A DNA stretch of 43,631 bases from Desulfohalobiaceae bacterium (GTDB lineage: Bacteria; Desulfobacterota; Desulfovibrionia; Desulfovibrionales; Desulfothermaceae): the NCBI GenBank assembly GCA_021737615.1, contig JAIPDR010000006.1, forward strand, positions 1 to 43,631, given 5' to 3'. Numbering within the stretch: position 1 is the stretch's first letter; the number at the start of each line of letters is the position of its first letter. The translations under genes and the position numbers were made by a program. This document shows positions 9,245 to 17,486 of this stretch, piece after piece. The notes under the pieces were generated by a model. That model made no database searches. It was given only the letters and a program-made list of their open reading frames with translations, and was not told the origin of the DNA.

Positions 9245-10141
9245 ATGCAGGACAAAATCCACTGGTATGAAGAAGTCATTTCTCAGGATCCCGGTTCGAA
9301 TCTTTTTTTCCCTCTGGCCCGTTTGTACTCTGAAAACAATGAGCCGGAGAAGGCCATCAAGACCCTTGGCAATGGTTTGCAGAAACACCCCTGGCACCTC
9401 GAAGCCAAACTGCTTTTGATCGATATCCTGTCCCGATCCGGCCGCCTGGAAGAAGCCGGACAATCCACCCGGGAAGTCACTTCGGTTCTTCAAAAACATC
9501 CCCTGTTGTGGGAGAACTGGGCGCATCGGCTGGAGAGCGAAGGCAGCCGGGAGGCGGCCCTGGCCGTCCGCTTCCTTGGGCTCTTGTTTTCAGGTTACCA
9601 ACCCGATTGGATGGAAATCGTCGACCAGGGCCTGAAAAGCCTTTTTCCGGCCTCCGAGACCGCCGGAAAGGTCCCGACCGGCGGCCTTCCGGACCCCCGG
9701 GATGATCTGCTTCTGACAGGCCCTCTCCTGAGTCCGGACTCTGAACCGGCGTCTGCCAGGGAACAGGAGGCTGAACCTTTGCCCGTCGAACCGGGACCGC
9801 CGGAAAAAGCAGCGGACACCAGAGCCGGAGAAGAGGGCCCGGGCCCGGAACCCCCGGCATCCGAGGCTGAAACCTACCAGACCAGGACCATGGCCGAGAT
9901 ACTCTCAGAACAGGGGGATTATGATGAATCTATCCGAATCTACAGGAACCTGTTGCAGAAAGCAGTCGACGATAAAGAGCGCCTGGAACTAGAGGCCAGC
10001 CTGGACAGAATCCAAAAACTCCGTGAAACCCGCGAGGCTGCGACATCGGAGTCTGATCCAGCCCCAAAAACAAAGCCGGGCAAGGCCGATCTCATCCAGG
10101 AACTGGAAAGACTTGCTTCCAGACTGGATCGGATCGAGTAA
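9245..10141 (+). CDS. Tetratricopeptide-repeat protein
   Basis: 298-residue TPR protein of unknown specific role. N-terminal repeats cover about 15-90 (LFFPLARLYSENNEPEKAIKTL, then KLLLIDILSRSGRLEEA). A Pro/Glu/Ala-rich low-complexity linker (about 150-215) follows, then one clear C-terminal repeat (MAEILSEQGDYDESIRIYRNLL) and a coiled-coil tail. No signal peptide or membrane segment is visible. The chosen start is ATG 9245 because AGGAGA lies 5 nt upstream; an in-frame GTG at 9197 overlaps the end of the FtsB-like gene and has no good ribosome-binding site. It probably scaffolds a complex, perhaps with the neighbouring envelope or division proteins, which is inference from position only. Confidence 0.8.
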   Translation: MQDKIHWYEEVISQDPGSNLFFPLARLYSENNEPEKAIKTLGNGLQKHPWHLEAKLLLIDILSRSGRLEEAGQSTREVTSVLQKHPLLWENWAHRLESEGSREAALAVRFLGLLFSGYQPDWMEIVDQGLKSLFPASETAGKVPTGGLPDPRDDLLLTGPLLSPDSEPASAREQEAEPLPVEPGPPEKAADTRAGEEGPGPEPPASEAETYQTRTMAEILSEQGDYDESIRIYRNLLQKAVDDKERLELEASLDRIQKLRETREAATSESDPAPKTKPGKADLIQELERLASRLDRIE

Positions 10142-10217
10142 GCCAGCCCCCCTGCCTGATGCCGGGCCCGGCTGAGCATAACCTTTTCAGATGGACAACA
10201 ATAACGGAGAGAAAGCA

Positions 10218-10955
10218 TTGCCCAAAAAAATTTTCGGATGCCTGCTGCTGGGCCTGCTCCTGGCTGCCTGCAATCCCCTTGAAACCACCAAAAAAATATA
10301 TCGTGGCCGGGCCTTTCCGGCCAAGGTTGATTTTGAACAGGGAACCGGGCTAAAAGAAAAAGAACAGAAATTGGCCCAGGCCCTTTCCGGAACCGACGAA
10401 AAAATCGAAAGGCTCCGGCTGGCCCTTGAAAGACAGGGGAGCCCCCCGTCTTTGCAATGGATGCAGGGCACGGTCAGGTCCATGCCCTGGCTGAACGGTC
10501 TGCGGGTCCTCGACTCCCAGGGCCGGGAGATGAGACGCTACCCCGAGACCCAGGTCAAGCAACTGGATCTGCAGGATATTCATGAGGAGATTTCAAACTC
10601 GGATTCAAGGCAAATGCGGCTGCTGTCCCTGGAAACCCCCTTCGGCCGCGAGGTCTGTCTGGTCAAGCCTTTTTTTTATCAGGAAAGCCACCAGGGATTG
10701 CTTCTGGCCCATTTCGATTTCCGGACTCTGCTTCCAGCCGGCCCTCAGTCAAACGAAGTTATGGTTTTTTTCCCGGGAAAACCCCTCTGGTCCGGAAATT
10801 ATGGCCGCATTGCCCGGGAATTGAGCCTGCAGGACTGGAACAGCCTCCTGGCAAAAAACATCCATGGCCAGATAACCATAGAAAAGAAGACCTTCTACTG
10901 GCTGGTCAGGTACGTCGGTATTGACCCTCTTGTCTATGCCGTGGCCATAGAGTAA
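10218..10955 (+). CDS. Lipoprotein of unknown function, possibly a Cache/PAS-like sensor domain
   Basis: I do not recognise the family. The N-terminus is a lipoprotein signal peptide with lipobox LLAAC. A coiled-coil stretch (LKEKEQKLAQALSGTDEKIERL) is followed by about 150 residues whose pattern (GLRVLDSQGREMRRYPE, then VCLVKPFFYQESHQGLLLAHFDF) recalls extracytoplasmic Cache/PAS sensor domains. That comparison is weak. TTG 10218 is preferred because GGAGAG lies at good spacing and it gives a compact signal peptide; an ATG at 10191 adds nine hydrophilic residues and lacks a ribosome-binding site. It would sit in the periplasm anchored to a membrane. Confidence 0.75.
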   Translation: MPKKIFGCLLLGLLLAACNPLETTKKIYRGRAFPAKVDFEQGTGLKEKEQKLAQALSGTDEKIERLRLALERQGSPPSLQWMQGTVRSMPWLNGLRVLDSQGREMRRYPETQVKQLDLQDIHEEISNSDSRQMRLLSLETPFGREVCLVKPFFYQESHQGLLLAHFDFRTLLPAGPQSNEVMVFFPGKPLWSGNYGRIARELSLQDWNSLLAKNIHGQITIEKKTFYWLVRYVGIDPLVYAVAIE

Positions 10956-10959
10956 ACTT

Positions 10960-10981
10960 CAGGTTAAACGGTTTTAACCTG
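10960..10981 (+). promoter_or_regulatory. Perfect 9-bp inverted repeat just upstream of fbp
   Basis: CAGGTTAAA (10960-10968) and TTTAACCTG (10973-10981) flank a CGGT loop. The repeat lies between the stop of the lipoprotein gene and the strong AAAGGAGG of fbp. It could be a regulator's operator, an mRNA hairpin next to the ribosome-binding site, or the end signal of the upstream gene. No U-run follows. Confidence 0.5.
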
Positions 10982-10997
10982 GAAAAGGAGGTATGCA

Positions 10998-12005
10998 ATG
11001 CGACAGATTTCAGTCACCGAACACCTGCAGTTGCACCAGAAAAACGCTCCGGGGGCTACAGGCAGGTTCACCAGCCTGTTCAACGAACTGATCCTGTCCG
11101 CCAAGGTCATTAATCGGGAGGTGAACAAGGCAGGATTGGTCGATATCCTTGGCGACACCGGGAATAGGAACGTCCAGGACGAAGAGGTCCAGAAACTCGA
11201 TGAATACGCAAACAAGATCCTGATCCACCGCATGCAGCGCTGCGGCGTCCTGTGCGCCATGAGTTCCGAAGAACAGGCCGACCTGATCCAAATCCCCAGG
11301 AATTTCCCCAAGGGAGATTACTTTCTGGTCTTCGATCCCTTGGACGGCTCAAGCAATATCGACGCCAATGTCAGCATCGGCACCATCTTCTCGATCTACC
11401 GCCGAAGACACGGCAGCGGAGACCGAGTCGAGCTGCACGATGTGCTGCAGAAAGGCAGCCAGCAGGTGGCAGCCGGATATTTCCTGTACGGATCCTCCAC
11501 AGTCTTGATTTTCACCACAGGCGACGGTGTCCACGGCTTCACCCTGGATCCCAGCGTCGGTGAATTCCTCCTGTCCCATCCCAATATACAGATTCCTGAA
11601 CAGGGGAGAATCTATTCCGTGAATGAAGCCTACTGGCACTACTGGGACCGGAAGACCCAGGACTCGGTTTCTGTTTTCAAAGACCCAAATAGTGAACTGG
11701 GACGGCTTTACAGCCTGAGATACATCGGCTCCCTGGTCTCTGATTTTCACCGCAATCTCCTGTACGGCGGCATTTTTATGTACCCGGCCGATTTCCGGGA
11801 CCCCAAAAAACCTCACGGGAAACTCCGCCTCTTGTGCGAAGCAGCCCCCCTGGCCATGCTGGTCCAGCAGGCCGGCGGGATGGCTACGGACGGCCTGAAC
11901 CCCATTCTGGATATCGAGCCCCAGTCGCTCCACCAGCGGACGCCCCTGTTTATCGGGTCCAAGAGGGATGTCCTGAAGGTTCAGGACGTCTTTGCCACGG
12001 AGTGA
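10998..12005 (+). CDS. fbp: Class I fructose-1,6-bisphosphatase
   Basis: Gluconeogenic enzyme hydrolysing fructose 1,6-bisphosphate to fructose 6-phosphate. 335 residues, the normal length for class I FBPase. Diagnostic motifs are the metal-binding [20 protein letters not shown] and the upstream SSEEQ, which supplies metal ligands; the sugar-binding [10 protein letters not shown] segment and the AGGMATDG motif follow. The start ATG has an ideal ribosome-binding site (AAAGGAGG). Together with a PEP-synthase-like gene 7 kb upstream, it indicates gluconeogenic capacity, although the two are not in one operon. tsaD begins 10 nt after its stop. Confidence 0.96.
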   Translation: MRQISVTEHLQLHQKNAPGATGRFTSLFNELILSAKVINREVNKAGLVDILGDTGNRNVQDEEVQKLDEYANKILIHRMQRCGVLCAMSSEEQADLIQIPRNFPKGDYFLVFDPLDGSSNIDANVSIGTIFSIYRRRHGSGDRVELHDVLQKGSQQVAAGYFLYGSSTVLIFTTGDGVHGFTLDPSVGEFLLSHPNIQIPEQGRIYSVNEAYWHYWDRKTQDSVSVFKDPNSELGRLYSLRYIGSLVSDFHRNLLYGGIFMYPADFRDPKKPHGKLRLLCEAAPLAMLVQQAGGMATDGLNPILDIEPQSLHQRTPLFIGSKRDVLKVQDVFATE

Positions 12006-12015
12006 ACGGACAGCG

Positions 12016-13098
12016 ATGCTCTGCCTCGGCATTGAAACCACCTGCGACGAATCAGCCCTGGCCCTGCTGAAAGACGGCCGTCTGCTGGCGGAAGAACTGG
12101 CCTCGCAGACAGATATGCATGCCCTGTTCGGGGGGGTGGTACCGGAGCTGGCTTCCAGGGAGCATCTCAGAATTCTCACACCTCTTTTGGATCGTCTCTT
12201 TGCCAAATGCGGCCGCGCCCCCGCAGATCTCGACTGCATTGCCGTTGCCCGGGGTCCCGGGCTGCTCGGGAGCATCCTCGTCGGGATGGGCCTGGCCAAG
12301 GGGCTGGCCCTGGGCACAGGGGCGACCCTGGTCGGAGTGGACCATCTCCGGGCCCATCTCCTGGCCCCGGGACTGGAGCAGCAAATCCCCTACCCGGCCC
12401 TCGGCCTGCTCATTACTGGAGGGCACACCAGGATTTACCTGATCCGCTCCCCGCTGGAATTCGTACTCCTAGGCCGGACCCTGGACGATGCAGTGGGCGA
12501 AGCATTCGACAAGACAGCCAAGCTCTTGAATCTTCCCTATCCGGGGGGGACACATATCGACGCCCTGGCCGCCTCGGCAGAACCGGAAACGGCCCTGTTT
12601 CCCTGTCCCTATCTGGACAACGACAACCTGGACTTCAGCTTCAGCGGTCTGAAAACCGCTGTGGCCCAGTTTGTGCACAACCATCCTCTGTTGAAGCTCG
12701 ATCGGCTCGAACCGGAGCCGGACCATGAACGGATCGTGGCTGAAAACAAAGACCTGGCCCGAGTCTGTGCCTCCCTGAACTGGAGTATCGCCCGGACCCT
12801 GTATCAAAAAGTAAAACGCGGCCTGGGGAAACACCAAGGGGTCCGCTCCCTGCTGGTTGCCGGAGGCGTGGCTGCAAACACCATGATCAGAACATCCCTT
12901 CAGGATCTTGCCCGGGACCATGGTCTCCCCCTGATCCTGCCCAGACCTGAACTGTGCACCGACAACGCAGCCATGATCGCCAATTACGGCTTTATTCTGA
13001 TCTCTTCCGGGTATCGCCACGGGCTGGACTTCGATGCCGTTCCCAGGGGAAGGGCCGTACCCTTTGACTACTTGCGGTCTGATGATCATTCTTCTTGA
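12016..13098 (+). CDS. tsaD: tRNA N6-adenosine threonylcarbamoyltransferase
   Basis: Transfers the threonylcarbamoyl group from TC-AMP to A37 of tRNAs decoding ANN codons, in complex with TsaB and TsaE. 360 residues of the ASKHA fold. Visible motifs are MLCLGIETTCDES at the start, the metal-binding pair HLRAH, GGVVPELASREH, VARGPGLLGSILVGM, and the C-terminal VAGGVAANTMIR and CTDNAAMIA. ATG 12016 is preferred since the family begins a few residues before GIETSCDE; an in-frame TTG at 11992 overlaps fbp and adds eight residues. Its TGA stop lies inside the -35 box of the trxA promoter. tsaB and tsaE are not in the window. Confidence 0.95.
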   Translation: MLCLGIETTCDESALALLKDGRLLAEELASQTDMHALFGGVVPELASREHLRILTPLLDRLFAKCGRAPADLDCIAVARGPGLLGSILVGMGLAKGLALGTGATLVGVDHLRAHLLAPGLEQQIPYPALGLLITGGHTRIYLIRSPLEFVLLGRTLDDAVGEAFDKTAKLLNLPYPGGTHIDALAASAEPETALFPCPYLDNDNLDFSFSGLKTAVAQFVHNHPLLKLDRLEPEPDHERIVAENKDLARVCASLNWSIARTLYQKVKRGLGKHQGVRSLLVAGGVAANTMIRTSLQDLARDHGLPLILPRPELCTDNAAMIANYGFILISSGYRHGLDFDAVPRGRAVPFDYLRSDDHSS

Positions 13099-13125
13099 CA
13101 AGCATCGACCGGGCTCTTATATAAT
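13095..13125 (+). promoter_or_regulatory. Sigma-70-type promoter for trxA
   Basis: A perfect TTGACA (13095-13100) is followed by TATATA (13118-13123, 17-nt spacer) or TATAAT (13120-13125, 19-nt spacer). It lies about 40 nt upstream of the trxA start. The -35 box overlaps the tsaD stop codon, so trxA can be transcribed independently of fbp-tsaD. Confidence 0.75.
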
Positions 13126-13165
13126 CAAGTCTCAGACATCCTCATATGCAACAAGGAGTTTTGTT

Positions 13166-13489
13166 ATGCCAACCCAAATCACCGACAACCAGTTTGAAAG
13201 CGAGGCCCTGAAAAGCGAAATCCCGGTTCTGGTAGACTTTTGGGCACCCTGGTGCGGTCCCTGCAAGGCCATTGCCCCGGTCCTGGAGGAGATCGCCAAA
13301 GAATTCGAAGGAAAAATTAAAATAATGAAGATCAACGTAGATGAAAACCCGGCCACACCGAGTAAATACGGGATACGGGCCATCCCTACCCTGATCCTCT
13401 TCAAAGACGGAGAAGTGGCAGGACAGGTCACCGGAGCCGTCTCCAAGAGCAACCTCAAAGAGATGGTTACAGAAAAGGGGCTTTCCTGA
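13166..13489 (+). CDS. trxA: Thioredoxin
   Basis: Cytoplasmic thiol-disulfide oxidoreductase of 107 residues, the standard length. It has the active site WAPWCGPCK, the buried DFW of the fold, and the cis-proline loop IRAIPTLILFKDG. ATG 13166 is chosen because AAGGAG lies upstream and a thioredoxin does not need the longer open frame that extends back to 13034. It has its own promoter and is closed by a strong terminator, so it is probably monocistronic. No thioredoxin reductase gene is adjacent, unlike the trxA-trxB pairs seen in some relatives. Confidence 0.97.
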   Translation: MPTQITDNQFESEALKSEIPVLVDFWAPWCGPCKAIAPVLEEIAKEFEGKIKIMKINVDENPATPSKYGIRAIPTLILFKDGEVAGQVTGAVSKSNLKEMVTEKGLS

Positions 13490-13591
13490 GAGCAGACGCC
13501 CAAATCAGGCTTGAGAGATCGACGAAGCTGAAATCTCTACTTTCTCACTGCCACCTGGGACCGGCTTCAGAGAAGAAGTCTATCCTGAAAC

Positions 13592-13632
13592 ACGGTCCTC
13601 GTTACCGGATGATCGAGGACCGTCCTTTTTTT
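13592..13632 (+). terminator. Intrinsic terminator after trxA
   Basis: A perfect 10-bp stem ACGGTCCTCG / CGAGGACCGT (13592-13601 with 13614-13623) has a 12-nt loop and is followed by a run of seven T residues. This is a classic Rho-independent terminator about 100 nt after the trxA stop. Confidence 0.9.
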
Positions 13633-13707
13633 GTCCAATCCGAGGCCGCTTTGAGATCAGGGGCGGGAGCGGTTTTTTTTGCACACCGTAAAGGCAAGAG
13701 CTGAAAA

Positions 13708-14436
13708 ATGAATACCCTCAGGTTCGTTATTGTGATCTGCCTGCTTGGCTTTGCTCCGGCTGGTTGCGGGGCCATCGATTCCTTCTTCATGCCGGCCCTT
13801 CACGGTTCTGCCCAGGACCAGATAATGGCCGGCAATGAAGCCATGCAGGCCAAGGAGTACGGAAAGGCAATCAAGTACTACAAAGCCTTGAAAGAATCCT
13901 ATCCCTTCAGCGACTACATGGAACTGGCTGAAATGGGATTGGCCGACGCCTATTTCTTTGACCAGCGATACGTCGCGGCTGAAGAGGCCTACAAGGAATT
14001 CGAATCCCTGCACCCGGGACACAAGCACATTGGATACGTCCTCCTGCAGATAGGGGTCAGCAACCTCAGGCAGTTCAAATCCATTGATCTGCCTATGGAC
14101 TATATCCTTGAAGCCAAGGAGTATTTTCAACGGGTCCGGGAACTGTTTTCGGAATCACCCTATGCCGCCAAGGCCGAAGAGTATCTGCGAAGATGCAACC
14201 GCATCCAGGGAGAACATGAAATCTTTGTGGCTGATTTCTACCAGCGCAGGGAAAAATACCTCTCGGCCTGGAAGCGGTACGAGTATGTCAAAGAGCACTA
14301 TTCAGAATTTGCCGACCTCCAGGAATACGTTTCCAGGCAGTCCCGGGCCGCTTATCTGAAATACCAGAAGAAGCGCTCAGAGCAGGAATATATCCAGCAG
14401 CAGGGGAGCTGGAAGCAATGGTTTGAATGGTTGTAA
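13708..14436 (+). CDS. bamD: Outer membrane assembly lipoprotein BamD
   Basis: Component of the BAM complex that inserts beta-barrel proteins into the outer membrane. 242 residues with a lipoprotein signal peptide (hydrophobic core then APAGC). TPR-like repeats follow: AMQAKEYGKAIKYYKALKESYP, then ADAYFFDQRYVAAEEAYKEF, and the family sequence HPGHKHIGYVLLQIGVSN. The later YPxSxYxxxA-type segment (SESPYAAKAEEYL) is also typical of BamD. A Gln/Trp-rich tail ends the protein. The gene stands after the trxA terminator and 18 nt before the next gene. The assignment is strong because motif order and length match; a general TPR lipoprotein is the only alternative. Confidence 0.87.
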   Translation: MNTLRFVIVICLLGFAPAGCGAIDSFFMPALHGSAQDQIMAGNEAMQAKEYGKAIKYYKALKESYPFSDYMELAEMGLADAYFFDQRYVAAEEAYKEFESLHPGHKHIGYVLLQIGVSNLRQFKSIDLPMDYILEAKEYFQRVRELFSESPYAAKAEEYLRRCNRIQGEHEIFVADFYQRREKYLSAWKRYEYVKEHYSEFADLQEYVSRQSRAAYLKYQKKRSEQEYIQQQGSWKQWFEWL

Positions 14437-14454
14437 TCCCGGAGCGCCCTGTAC

Positions 14455-15366
14455 ATGCCAGCAACTCTTTTGCCGGATTGGATCTACCGCTACCTTGTCC
14501 CGGATTCGCAGTTTGAAGCTGCGTTCGCTGCTGTTTCCCTGCAGCAGAAATCCAGACTGAAAAAGTTGATCGCCGCGCTTCATTGCTGGTACGGGCAGAC
14601 CCGCGTTTTTGCCTCTTTTGCGCAAACCGATTACAGACAGGGTCTGCAGGCCGGGTCTAGCCAAAAACCCAGGGACTGGGCCCTGATCAGGCTGGATCGG
14701 GACGCGGCCTCGCCAGCCCTTGTTTTGGCCACGGTCCTGCCCCTGGTCCTGGCCGGGGTCAGGGAGGTTATCGTCTGCAAGGACCGGGCGGATACGCCCT
14801 TTCCCGCCGCATTGCTGGCTGCCCTGGAACTCAGTGGCTTGGAAACCGTTCTCGAATGTCCCCGGTCGGCAGCAGAAAACCTCCTGGGAGAGTTGTCGGC
14901 AGCCTCCTCTTCAGGGGCTGTTGTCTCCCTGTCCGAAACCGGCCGGGAAAGGACGGGGCAGGATCTCAGAATCCGGTCTAGCGGGAAAATCCCTGAGTAC
15001 GCCCTGACCGGTCCGGCCAGCGGGGGACTCTGGATCGATGATCCCGGGCAGTGGGATTTTGAAAGCCTGCGCTTCGCCCACCCGAATCTGAATATCACCG
15101 CCTGGTCGGAAAGGATCCAGAGCCTTCCCGTCCCCTGGCCGCAAAAACAGGGAACCATTTTCGATCTGAGGCAGGCGGAGTACGACGTCCTCTTTCTACC
15201 GGAAGAGAGGTTCGACCCCGCCGCCGCATGGGCCCCGGTCAGCCTGGGTCCCGGGCAGGAGGGCTCCTATGTCTGGCCGGATTTCAGCCTGGAGATCTGT
15301 TATTCGAATCGCGTCACCTGGAAGGACCTGGCTGAAGAGGTTCGCTTTGCATCGGAGTCAAGATGA
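14455..15366 (+). CDS. Conserved-looking protein of unknown function, coupled to EF-G gene
   Basis: I do not recognise this 303-residue protein. It has no signal peptide or membrane helix; the N-terminal third is helical and basic. A stretch at about 85-105 ([22 protein letters not shown]) loosely resembles the Rossmann-like region of histidinol dehydrogenase (pattern: Ala-rich, then AGV and V-I-V), but none of that enzyme's catalytic residues can be located, so I do not assign it. The C-terminus ends in ESR* and its stop overlaps the EF-G start by 4 nt (ATGA at 15363-15366), indicating coupled expression with the translation factor. Codon use is like its neighbours. Confidence 0.7.
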   Translation: MPATLLPDWIYRYLVPDSQFEAAFAAVSLQQKSRLKKLIAALHCWYGQTRVFASFAQTDYRQGLQAGSSQKPRDWALIRLDRDAASPALVLATVLPLVLAGVREVIVCKDRADTPFPAALLAALELSGLETVLECPRSAAENLLGELSAASSSGAVVSLSETGRERTGQDLRIRSSGKIPEYALTGPASGGLWIDDPGQWDFESLRFAHPNLNITAWSERIQSLPVPWPQKQGTIFDLRQAEYDVLFLPEERFDPAAAWAPVSLGPGQEGSYVWPDFSLEICYSNRVTWKDLAEEVRFASESR

Positions 15367-17423
15367 CCGCCAAGAAAAAAACGGAAAACTATCTGCACAA
15401 GATACGAAATATCGGGATCATAGCCCATATTGACGCCGGCAAGACCACCCTGACCGAACGGATCCTCTTTTACAGCAAAAAGATCCATCGCCTGGGGGAA
15501 GTGCACGACGGCACCGCCACCATGGATTTTATGCCGGAGGAGCAGGAACGGGGCATTACCATTGGTTCGGCCTGTACCACCTGCCACTGGCTGGGCAGGC
15601 AGGTCAACATCATAGACACACCGGGCCACGTTGACTTCACCATTGAAGTGGAGCGGGCCTTACGTGTTCTGGATGGGGCCGTGGGTGTTTTTTGCGGAGT
15701 CGGCGGAGTTGAACCCCAGAGCGAAACGGTCTGGCGGCAGTCTGAACACTATCACGTCCCCAAGCTGGCCTTTGTGAACAAGATGGACAGGGTGGGGGCC
15801 GATTTTTTCGGGGTGGTCAGGGAGATCAAGGACAAGCTCGGAGCCAACCCACTGGTCATGCAGCTTCCTTGGGGGCAGGGGCAGGATTTTTCCGGAATCA
15901 TCGACCTCCTCGGGTTCACCTATTTGACCTTCGACCCCAAGACCAGCGGCGCCGAGGTTCAGGAGTTTGAACTCACTCCCGAACAAAGCAGCGAAGCCCG
16001 GAAGTGGCGGGAAAAGCTCATCGAAAATCTGGCCGATTTCGATGAAACCTTGCTCGAACAGTATCTGGCCGGAGAGGAAATAGACTCGGAAACCCTGATC
16101 CCGATTATCAGACGATCGGTCATCAATTTTCAGACCGTCCCGGTTTTTTTGGGGTCGGCCCTGAAAAACATCGGAGTCCAGCCTCTGTTGAACTCCATCT
16201 GCGATTTTTTGCCCTCGCCGCTTGAAGTCAGCCGGGTCCAGGGTCTGGAAGCGGGCACCACAAAGGTCAAAACCTTTCCGGTAGCTCCCGACTCCCCGCT
16301 CTCGGCCCTGGTCTTTAAAATTACCATGGAGGCGGGCAGGCTCCTGTGTCTGATGCGGATCTACTCGGGACGGATCCGGGCCGGAGAAAGCATCTACAAT
16401 GCCACCCAGGGCAGAGAGCACAGGGCGGCCAGACTCTTCACCCTCCACGCCGGGCACAAGGAACGCCTCCACGAGGCCCGGGCAGGAGAAATCGTGGCTG
16501 TGGCCGGGCTCAAAGAGGCCCGCACCGGCGATACCTACTGCCAGCAGGACCAGAAGATCATTCTCGAACAGATCAGTGAGTATAAGCCGGTCATCTCCCT
16601 GGCCCTGGAACCCAGAAACGCGCCTGAAGAAGAAAAGCTTCTGGACGGACTGGAGAAGATGCTCAAGGAAGACCCCACCCTTTCCCTGAAACGGGATGAA
16701 GACACCGAACAGATCATCCTCTCCGGCATGGGCGAGCTGCATCTGGAGGTGATTCTGGAGCGCCTGCGCAGGGAGTACAAGGTCGATCTGCGCTCCGGCA
16801 AACCCCAGGTTGTCTACCGGGAAACCATCGGCTCATCCGCCCGGGCGGAAGACGAGTTCTTCCGAGAGCTTGGCGAGGAACTGCATTACGGCCAGGTCAG
16901 CCTCAAACTCGAGCCCATCAAGAGAAGCCAGGAGTGCCAGATCGTCTTTGAGCTGGACCGGGCCCGGTTTCCCAAAAGCTGGGCTGAAAGCGTCTATCAG
17001 GCTGTTGAGGACGGGCTGCAGAGCGGGGTGCTCAAGGGATTTCCCGTCCAGGGAGTCAGAGTCGGGATTCTGGATCTGAAACGTTCTCCGGATCATTCCA
17101 GCGCCATCGGCTATCACATGGCGGCCGGAGGAGCCCTGAAGAAGGGATTGCTCCAGGCGGGCCCCCTGCTCATGGAACCTATCATGCGGGTGGACATCGT
17201 GGTCCCTGAAGCCTTTGTCGGGGATGCCATCTCGCTTTTGGGCAGCAAAGGAGGCAAGGTGGCCAACATGTACGAACGGGGCGGGGGCAAGGTCATCCAG
17301 GCCCTGTGCCCTCTGCGCCATCTTTTCGGTTTCTCTACGGAATTGCGGTCCTCGACCCAGGGCCGCGGCAATTTCATCATGAAATTTGACCGCTTTGATG
17401 TCCTTGAACCCAATGCCCAGTAG
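15363..17423 (+). CDS. Elongation factor G (probably a secondary EF-G paralogue)
   Basis: Translational GTPase catalysing ribosomal translocation or recycling. 686 residues. G-motifs are AHIDAGKTT (G1), RGITIGSA (G2), DTPGHVDF (G3), NKMD (G4) and GSALK (G5), followed by EF-G domains II-V. The gene is not beside rpsL, rpsG or tuf, where the housekeeping fusA normally lies. The switch region reads [26 protein letters not shown] rather than the usual MDWMEQE form. Together these suggest an additional EF-G (EF-G2/spdEFG type), so I give no symbol. It overlaps the preceding unknown gene by 4 nt. Exclusive recycling or translocation function cannot be read from the sequence. Confidence 0.88.
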   Translation: MTAKKKTENYLHKIRNIGIIAHIDAGKTTLTERILFYSKKIHRLGEVHDGTATMDFMPEEQERGITIGSACTTCHWLGRQVNIIDTPGHVDFTIEVERALRVLDGAVGVFCGVGGVEPQSETVWRQSEHYHVPKLAFVNKMDRVGADFFGVVREIKDKLGANPLVMQLPWGQGQDFSGIIDLLGFTYLTFDPKTSGAEVQEFELTPEQSSEARKWREKLIENLADFDETLLEQYLAGEEIDSETLIPIIRRSVINFQTVPVFLGSALKNIGVQPLLNSICDFLPSPLEVSRVQGLEAGTTKVKTFPVAPDSPLSALVFKITMEAGRLLCLMRIYSGRIRAGESIYNATQGREHRAARLFTLHAGHKERLHEARAGEIVAVAGLKEARTGDTYCQQDQKIILEQISEYKPVISLALEPRNAPEEEKLLDGLEKMLKEDPTLSLKRDEDTEQIILSGMGELHLEVILERLRREYKVDLRSGKPQVVYRETIGSSARAEDEFFRELGEELHYGQVSLKLEPIKRSQECQIVFELDRARFPKSWAESVYQAVEDGLQSGVLKGFPVQGVRVGILDLKRSPDHSSAIGYHMAAGGALKKGLLQAGPLLMEPIMRVDIVVPEAFVGDAISLLGSKGGKVANMYERGGGKVIQALCPLRHLFGFSTELRSSTQGRGNFIMKFDRFDVLEPNAQ

Positions 17424-17477
17424 ATAATCCGGCTTGAGCCGCCGGGCCTTTGCTCCGAAGGCTCGGGACCGGATATC
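17423..17477 (+). terminator. Hairpin at the fusA-type gene end
   Basis: The outer stem is GATAATCCGG with CCGGATATC (one bulge) and the inner stem is CCGGGCCTT with AAGGCTCGG around a 7-nt loop. It begins at the last base of the TAG stop of the EF-G gene and ends just upstream of the otsA ribosome-binding region. No U-run follows, so it may act as an mRNA 3'-end stabiliser or weak terminator. It shares its closing sequence with the hairpin after rpoD. Confidence 0.55.
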
Positions 17478-17486
17478 AGGTGAAGT

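Noticed and set aside
10162-10180. GCCGGGCCCGGC palindrome upstream of the lipoprotein gene
   Set aside because: Short, without loop or U-run; it may be chance in GC-rich DNA.
13034-13165. N-terminal extension of trxA in the same open frame
   Set aside because: It overlaps tsaD and the trxA promoter; a strong ribosome-binding site precedes ATG 13166, and thioredoxins have no such extension.
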